Positions 22,788-22,807 of a DNA stretch of 22,807 bases are shown piece by piece (positions within the stretch are counted from its first letter, which is position 1; each line of letters begins with the position of its first letter). The notes below the pieces were generated by a model. The model saw only the letters and a program-made list of their open reading frames with translations. It was not told the origin of the DNA and did no database searches. Position numbers and translations under genes: made by a program. This stretch comes from an uncultured Ruminococcus sp. (GTDB taxonomy: Bacteria > Bacillota > Clostridia > Oscillospirales > Ruminococcaceae). Location of the stretch: assembly GCA_900545125.1 (NCBI GenBank), contig UQXS01000016.1, forward strand, positions 1 through 22,807, in the 5' to 3' direction.

Positions 22788-22807
22788 ATGATGAACTGCA
22801 AAGAGCT
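22788..22807 (+). CDS. start of an unidentified gene (cut by the window edge)
   Basis: Two adjacent ATG codons (22788 and 22791) follow GAGGTGA (22780-22786). ATG 22791 has the better spacing and gives MNCKE. Only a few codons are visible, so no function can be assigned. The strong promoter and palindromes upstream suggest a regulated gene. Confidence 0.55.

Overview
The window looks like chromosomal DNA from a fibre-degrading, anaerobic member of the Ruminococcaceae/Oscillospiraceae, most like Ruminococcus flavefaciens or R. champanellensis. The strongest pointer is the gene at the left edge: a secreted GH26 mannanase that runs into the start of a type I dockerin, which marks a cellulosome component. 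A sporulation sigma factor gene (sigG), a clostridial-type T-box, LL-diaminopimelate aminotransferase (DapL) and several Gram-positive lipoproteins fit the same assignment. Most promoters are textbook sigma-A type with exactly 17-bp spacers.

Layout. 1-1828 (-): dockerin-bearing GH26 mannanase, cut by the window edge, with a palindrome at the start of its transcript. 2076-2867 (+): a two-part Nudix hydrolase on a divergent promoter. 2979-5165 (+): a large solute-binding-type lipoprotein. 5328-11710 (+): a seven-gene operon with its own promoter and terminator, encoding a four-zinc-ribbon protein, a vWA protein, a PP2C phosphatase, a Ser/Thr-type kinase, a RanBP2-type zinc-finger membrane protein, a zinc-ribbon membrane protein with a GldG-like outer domain, and a pyridoxamine kinase. 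11821-12594 (+): sigG behind a sigma-F-like promoter. 12598-15000 (-): a second large lipoprotein, paralogous to the first and convergent with sigG. 15304-16584 (+): an intracellular-looking BspA-type leucine-rich-repeat protein with a 45-bp tandem repeat and a TTG start. 16612-22217 (+): an asparagine T-box followed by asnS, a small lipoprotein, asnA, dapF and dapL, ended by a strong terminator. 22268-22807: a non-coding AT-rich stretch, then an operator-like promoter and the first codons of a gene cut by the right edge.

How the genes may work together. The 5.3-10.9 kb block has the vWA + PP2C + kinase core of the TerY-P triad (also E. coli YegL/YegK/YegI). Here it is joined by three zinc-ribbon or zinc-finger proteins, two of them membrane-anchored and one with an extracytoplasmic GldG-like domain. 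I infer a reversible-phosphorylation relay that links an outside sensor domain to cytoplasmic kinase, phosphatase and vWA proteins. This arrangement is the best candidate in the window for an undescribed system. The two paralogous lipoproteins on either side have no transporter genes beside them and could be sensors or orphan binding proteins. The right-hand operon joins asparaginyl-tRNA charging, asparagine synthesis and the late steps of diaminopimelate synthesis, all drawing on aspartate, behind one tRNA-Asn-sensing riboswitch.

All calls come from reading the sequence and recalled family motifs. No database search was run.
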